From assembly GCA_030674185.1 (NCBI GenBank), contig CM060314.1, forward strand, positions 19,321,087 to 19,385,086: a DNA stretch of 64,000 nucleotides, given 5' to 3'. The stretch comes from Monoplex corrugatus. Its lineage: Eukaryota; Mollusca; Gastropoda; Littorinimorpha; Ranellidae. Below, piece after piece: positions 58,691-64,000 of this stretch. Each line of letters starts with the position of its first letter. Position 1 is the first letter of the stretch. The notes under the pieces were generated by a model. It was not told where the DNA came from. It searched no databases and saw nothing but the letters and a program-made list of their open reading frames with translations. Position numbers and translations under genes: made by a program.

Positions 58691-60650
58691 GGTGTTTCAT
58701 ACTCATCATCATATGCCTTCCAGCATGATGCTGGTACTCCATACAAATCGATGCTGTTACTCCATACAAATCTATCTTTTGTCGCTGCAAGCATATATCT
58801 CCTTCCCTAATTATCCCCACCCATCTTTGCAAGACTGTCCAGTATTTTCTCCCAAGGTCTACAGAAAGTTTTCCTGTTGTAACTAGGTGCTCAAAATATT
58901 CTCTTGTCTCATAAAATATCCTATAAATATTGCTCATCTTTTCCTAATCTTCTTCATTGTTAATTTTGCATTTGCTATTTCAAGACTGTCTCATTTGTTT
59001 TCTTTGCTGTCCCTGGAACTCTAAACATTATTCTTAGAAATTTATCACATTTCAGCTGCCTCAATCTTCTTCTGACTTTGCTTGTTGATTGTCCAGGCTT
59101 CCAGTCTGTACAACAGCATTAGTTCTATATAACACTTAAGAACTCTTTTCATTTTCGTGAGAGCTGTTTTAGCTTGGCCAGTTCTGCTGGGTAATTCTAA
59201 TGTGCATCTACTATCTGATGAGATGAAAGTTTTCAGATAGTTGAACTGATCAACTTGTCTCAATGTTGTGCCATTTGCTGTTATTTTGCATGCGGGATTT
59301 AAAATTTTTTTTTTTTTATTAAATTCATTTTTTACTGATTACCATTACTTCAGTCTCCTTACTATTCAGCTCTAGCTCTTTATTTCTGCTTTCTATTTCT
59401 ATCATATTCACAGGATTTTGTTGGTCTTGTTCATACTCTGCAATAAAAATGTGTCATCTGCATAACAAAGACTGTTTATCATTTTCCTCCAGCTTCTATC
59501 TCAGGGCATTCATCTATATGTAGGTTTCTCATGATGATTTCGCTGAAAAGTGAAAACAAATCTGATGACAAAACACATCCCTGTTTCACCCCTCTTCTGA
59601 TATTTTGAAAAGTACTTACATCAATTTCTACTCTCATTGCTGCTGTTTGTTTCCAATACATAGTCCTTATCATTCTTAGATCTTTTCCATCAATATTGAG
59701 CTTTTCCAGTTGGTTGATCAAATCTTTGTGCCTTACCCAATCAAAAGCCTTGGTATAATCAACAAAACGTTGACATAAATCCTTATTCAACTCAAGTGAT
59801 CTTTGTATGTGAGTTCTTAGGATATGTATGGCATTAACACTACAGTTCCCTTCCCTTCTGTTCCTCTGGTATTTCTGGTCTGATTCCATTCCTTGTCCTC
59901 ATTATGCTTATTCTTAACAGAATTTTTGGCACATGACTCTTCAAGTAGATTGTACGATGGACTTCACATTCTAAAGCCCTTGCTTTCTTTGGAAGTGCAA
60001 TAAGAATTGACTTTGACATGTATCTTTAGGGATTTTTCCGGTGTCATGAATTTCATTTAGGAGGAGTTACTTTTTCAATACCAAATAAGTCTAGATCCTC
60101 AACCATTTCTATAGTAATGTCTGTTCCTGGAGCTTCATCTTGTTTCATATTTTTTGTTGCTGCTCTAACTTCATCTTTCATTATTGGTGGTCTTTCAAAT
60201 TTCTTTCTAATGATGTGTTCCTCCTCTCGCCAAAAAGGTCTTTGGTGTACTCTCCTCAACTACCTAATACGTCTTTTTCCGTAACAGTCAAACTATCTTT
60301 TGATTTTAAACAACCAGCTGATGTGCATGTCTTTTTCCTGTGAGCAGTTTCTTCACTATTTCTGCACATAAACTCAAGTCTGTTTTGTACTGGTCTTCTG
60401 TTTCTTTGCACTTTGTTTCTAGCCAAGCTTCCTTAGCTTCAGATTAATTTTTATTGTACTTATTCCTGACTTCCTTTGAGAATCTATAGTTTTAGTATTC
60501 TTTCTCTTTTCCTTCCTAGTACCTACGCTCATCCATCAGGTTTCGAATTTCTTTCATCATCCAATTCTGCTTTGCCTTTCTTTCAACCCTCAGGATTTGT
60601 TTACAAGCTTCAATTGTTGAATTTTTCAAATTTGCCCATATTTCATACTC
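58690..60650 (-). mobile_element. Decayed RTE-like LINE, multiple frameshifts
   Basis: Reading the minus strand from high to low coordinates: WLETKCKETEDQYKTDL near 60400, MKDEVRAATKNMKQDEAPGT at 60053-60259, FVDYTKAFDWVRHKDLINQL and RGVKQGCVLSSDLFSLFSE at 59479-59889, then LYRLEAWTINKQSQKKIEAA at 59045-59263 and ETREYFEHLVTTGKL below 58937. Frames are broken at several points, so it is a pseudogene. The family matches 42590-43110. Confidence 0.88.
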
Positions 60651-60664
60651 ATAGATCTCATTCC

Positions 60665-60812
60665 CCTCCCCATTTCAAGACCATGCCAGAGTGCAGGGGT
60701 TTTGTACAGGCTGAAGGAGTCTGTCAGATAATTGCCCTCAGACTTGGGTGGAATGCAAATATAGAATTGTCCCAACTACAGTGAATCCCCTCTGAATAAA
60801 CCCTAACTCTCA
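60665..60812 (+). mobile_element. SINE family 1 copy, 3' half
   Basis: Matches tttcaagaccatgccagag, gtctgtcagataattgccct, gtggaatgcaaatatagaat and tgaatcccctctgaataaac. Confidence 0.7.
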
Positions 60813-60968
60813 TGACACAAAGACTGAAAGAGGTGTTGTGTGTGTGTGTGTGTGTGTATGTGTGGGAGGGGAAGGGGCGGGGACAGCTGGGAGAAAATAA
60901 AATTGATAAAGCATGGACACTGGGAAGTTTTCGTTGTTGTTGGTAGTTTTGTGTCTGTTTCTTTGGAT

Positions 60969-61000
<32 letters not shown>

Positions 61001-61144
61001 GGTAGTTGTGTGAAAGCATGGAAATGATTTCCTGATTCTACCATTACAAAAGGCACAGGAAATGACGGATCATACTTGAATTTTCAGTCTGACAAGAGGA
61101 AAACAAATACAACATGGAAACCATTCCCTGATTCTGCAAATCAT

Positions 61145-61146
<2 letters not shown>

Positions 61147-61184
<38 letters not shown>
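61147..61184. repeat. (CA)n microsatellite
   Basis: Pure ca for 38 bases. Confidence 0.97.
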
Positions 61185-61187
<3 letters not shown>

Positions 61188-61189
61188 AC

Positions 61190-61460
61190 AGTAGTCACAT
61201 AGGTAAATGTCAGACTTCAAATCGGAAGGATTCAAGTTGAATCTGCCTGGTTATTTCCCCATGGTAGATAAAAGGTGGAAAATTTACGCTTCTCCCAGGT
61301 CAACATGTGTGTAGACTAGCCTGGGCCTAAACATCCTCCATACATGTGTATCACTGTATACATGCACATGTACTAAGTCAAATACTGAAACAGGCATGTT
61401 ACAACTCCTATAACTTTTGTCAGCGTCCAGTGGCTTATGAAACATGAAACCATCCCCCAT
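61190..61460 (+). mobile_element. SINE family 3 copy, plus strand
   Basis: Head cataggtaaatgtcagactt and ggattcaagttgaatctgcc; body ctcccaggtcaacatgtgtg, ctagcctgggcctaaacatc, gtcagcgtccagtggctta. Confidence 0.78.
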
Positions 61461-61934
61461 ATGTACACCTACTGAAGATACAGACAGTGCAACAAAAAAG
61501 TGCAATATAGTCAATTTGTTCTAACAGCTCAACTGCTCTGTGCTCCTCTAAATAGTCTGATTATGTGTAATGTGCACTGAGTCCACACGAACAAGAAGAA
61601 CAGCTTTATGCACACAATGATTCATAGTAATAGTAATACTAATTGTTCTACAATTCCAGAACAGTGCACACAAAGCTTTAAATTCAAAACTACATTAAAA
61701 ACATGTACACCTACGTTTACATCTACTGATCAACGTTTACAAGTGGGACAAAAAGAACAGCAAAGTAAAGAAAAAAAAAAGATCCAAATTCAACACGTTT
61801 CATCCCCAACCACACCAAATAGATCTATGAACTGAAAGCTACAGTGACTGTTCAACACCTGGTTGGAAAAGAAATGGGTCAAAACAGCTACAAAGTCAAG
61901 ACCTAGCATTAATAATATTCAGCAGAGTTGAACA

Positions 61935-62040
61935 GATGAAAGAACGCAGATACATAAAAAGTGACAGCAAACTACTGTCAACAGACTTAGGTAGATACAT
62001 AAAAAGTGACAGCAAGCTTCTGTCACCTGACTTATTGCTT
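61935..62040. repeat. 46-bp duplication
   Basis: agatacataaaaagtgacag followed by caa(a/g)cttctgtca is present twice. Confidence 0.8.
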
Positions 62041-62515
62041 TTTCTAAGCTTTTTCATCTCTCACCTTTCAAGTATTTGTCTTAGTGTGTGTATGACTAAT
62101 ATATATATAATAATATAGACACATTACTGCTATAGGTATCTATGGGAATACAGTGGAGTCCACATACAACGAACCTGTCTGCAACAAATTTCTGGCAATA
62201 ACATATTCATTTTTTTTTTCATTTTCTTTTTTCCTTCTTGTAAACAACTGTCTATATATAGTATAATGAACAAAATTTATATAGTGCACAACAAACTCCT
62301 CTTTGTATGAATGAGGTGGTGTTTCATGCCATGCTTGCTATGTGTAATAGTCCTGCCTTACAACAGACAAGCACTTACGATTGATATAACTGCATCTTAA
62401 CACCCAATGTACAGCACAGCGATCAGTGTTGCCTACTGTGCTATACTTCTAAAGTTTAAGCATCATTGATAACTGTCAACCACTTTCCCACAATGATGAT
62501 GTAACTCCAGCAGCG

Positions 62516-62516
<1 letters not shown>

Positions 62517-62573
<57 letters not shown>

Positions 62574-62680
62574 TGTGTGTGTGTGTGTGCACGTCCATGC
62601 GTGTGCGTGTGCATGCATGACCGTGCGCATGTGTGTTCATGTTCATGCGTGCGTGTGTGCATGAGTGCGTGTGTTTGGGT
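62517..62680. repeat. (TG)n microsatellite with gtgc units
   Basis: Pure tg followed by mixed gtgcgt units. Confidence 0.97.
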
Positions 62681-63287
62681 GCACATTTTCATACTTTTTT
62701 GATACTTCAGTGAATGAGTGATTGAAAAACATAATAATGATGATGTATTAGATATGGTAACTGATTGGAAAACGTCAAAATGATGATGTATAAAACAGAT
62801 AATGTAGTGAATAAGACATCTGAATTTCACCAATAAGGCAACAAATGGTCAATGCTGAGTAGGGTCACAGATTTTTCTTTCTTAACTTAGTTCTACAACA
62901 AACTACCGCTATAATGAACACATATCCATCACACTTGAATCTCATTGTAGGCATGCGCCTCTCTCTACATGTATGCCAGGGTTACTGATCATTTCTATGG
63001 AGCGCAAGTATTTGTCTCAGTGTGTACGTGACTAATATGAGACATTACTGGGGATACGCAAATACTTGTCAAGTAATAATATGATACAATACTATTTCTG
63101 TGGAGATATGTACAAGTGGTTGTCTAGAGCTAAGCACATGACTAATAACAGACTATTGTCTATTCCCATGGAATTTGTTTTCTGACAAGTAATTTTCGTT
63201 CTGAAGCTTTGACTCCCTTCTAGTCTGCTGCACTGATTTGCAAGAATTCAATACTGACCCAAGAAAACCTTTCATATATATATATAC

Positions 63288-63725
63288 GGCCTGTGGTCCA
63301 CCCAGCTGTGAATGGGTACCCACTGCTCTTCACGATTGAGGAAAACAAAGCAGTAAGGCGGAAGAATTTATCTACGAGCTGACAGCTGAGTTGGTGCTGC
63401 AAATGCATGCCTCTGGACCGAATATGCTTGAATGACTGGTTGATGTATTTTGTGAATGACTTGATCCACTGAGGCCTTTTCTCTGTTTTATGTTAGATTT
63501 GTGTTTGCGTTCTAAGTAAATGTGACAATGGTGTACATGTGGTGCAAGTCCAGTGTATGCACAACAGTGTATGCACAAACTGATTTACAAATATGGATGA
63601 ATAAATAATAAAGAAATAACTGAACTGTAATGGGTATTACAGGCACTGCCTTCATAGTGCTGGCCCCAAGAAAATTTGAGCGCTCTATCCCCTCAATCCT
63701 CTATGACCTCAAAGTTATGAGACAA
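63288..63725. repeat. Dispersed repeat F, copy 2, split
   Basis: ccacccagctgtgaatgggt, acaaagcagtaaggcgg and acaggcactgccttcatagt, ctatgacctcaaagttatga match copy 1 with about 260 bp of other sequence between. Confidence 0.5.
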
Positions 63726-64000
63726 CGAGTTGAACGACCTTCACTTCATTGTAACAAAGAGAACAGTACCTATTGCTTAAATTCTCTTCGATTGTACTTT
63801 CATGAGTAGAATCCTGGCAGTCACTTTTCCAACATACTCCTTCCTCTCTCTCACATACACAGACATGCAGACACACACACAACTGAACTGACAGAGCCAC
63901 TCGCCACTAACATAAACATGTGGCCCACCTGAAGGTAACAACCGCATCTGTCTCATCAGCATGGTTCTTTAACCAACTGAGCAAACCATACACACACACA

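Larger units (their letters stand above)
61460..64000. other. Intergenic or 5' STIM intron
   Basis: Apart from the repeats listed, no gene seen. A minus-strand STIM first exon could hide here because signal peptides are poorly conserved. Confidence 0.45.

Noticed and set aside
63715..63962. Candidate STIM first exon (MRLLPSGG) on the minus strand
   Set aside because: No clear hydrophobic signal core and no phase-1 donor that would fit the EF-hand exon; runs into a CA-rich stretch.

Overview
The window is repeat-rich animal nuclear DNA with large introns, GT-AG splice sites, many (CA/TG)n tracts, LINEs, tRNA-headed SINEs, TTAA-flanked DNA elements and minisatellites. It most resembles a lophotrochozoan, probably a mollusc. 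That is inferred from the mix of repeats and the invertebrate-type gene. I cannot confirm the species.

The one host gene I can support is a STIM (stromal interaction molecule) gene on the minus strand, running from 56602 down to 15929. I reconstruct twelve coding exons with matching phases at every junction. They encode, in order, the Cys pair and canonical EF-hand, the SAM domain, the transmembrane segment, CC1, the SOAR/CAD Orai-activating region, and a Ser/Thr/Asn-rich acidic tail ending in a stop. The first exon(s), with signal peptide, must lie beyond 56602 and were not recognised. The last two introns are large: about 2.5 kb between exons 10 and 11, and 17 kb between exons 11 and 12.

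Layout from low to high coordinates: 0-3.3 kb holds a 5'-truncated LINE (minus) joined to the 3' end of another LINE. 3.3-15 kb is intergenic, with SINEs, MITEs, short tandem repeats and a 618-bp TIR element. 15.9-56.6 kb is the STIM gene. Its introns hold a long intact LINE ORF (18.5-21.7 kb, plus strand), a 26-bp minisatellite (22-23.9 kb), a 45-bp minisatellite (36.4-38.5 kb), a piggyBac-like deletion derivative (49.0-50.1 kb) and LINE 3' fragments. 56.6-64 kb, upstream of the recognised exons, holds a decayed LINE, SINE and MITE copies and microsatellites.

The less ordinary signals are: a palindromic TTAA MITE caught inserted in a SINE at a TTAA, and another copy sharing a TTAA with the piggyBac-like element; four Penelope-type end motifs resembling a hammerhead core with a paired 3-8 change; a STIM CC1 that is shorter and diverges from known STIMs after its first helix; a Leu at the SOAR position that separates STIM1 from STIM2; and minisatellites lying directly beside STIM exons.
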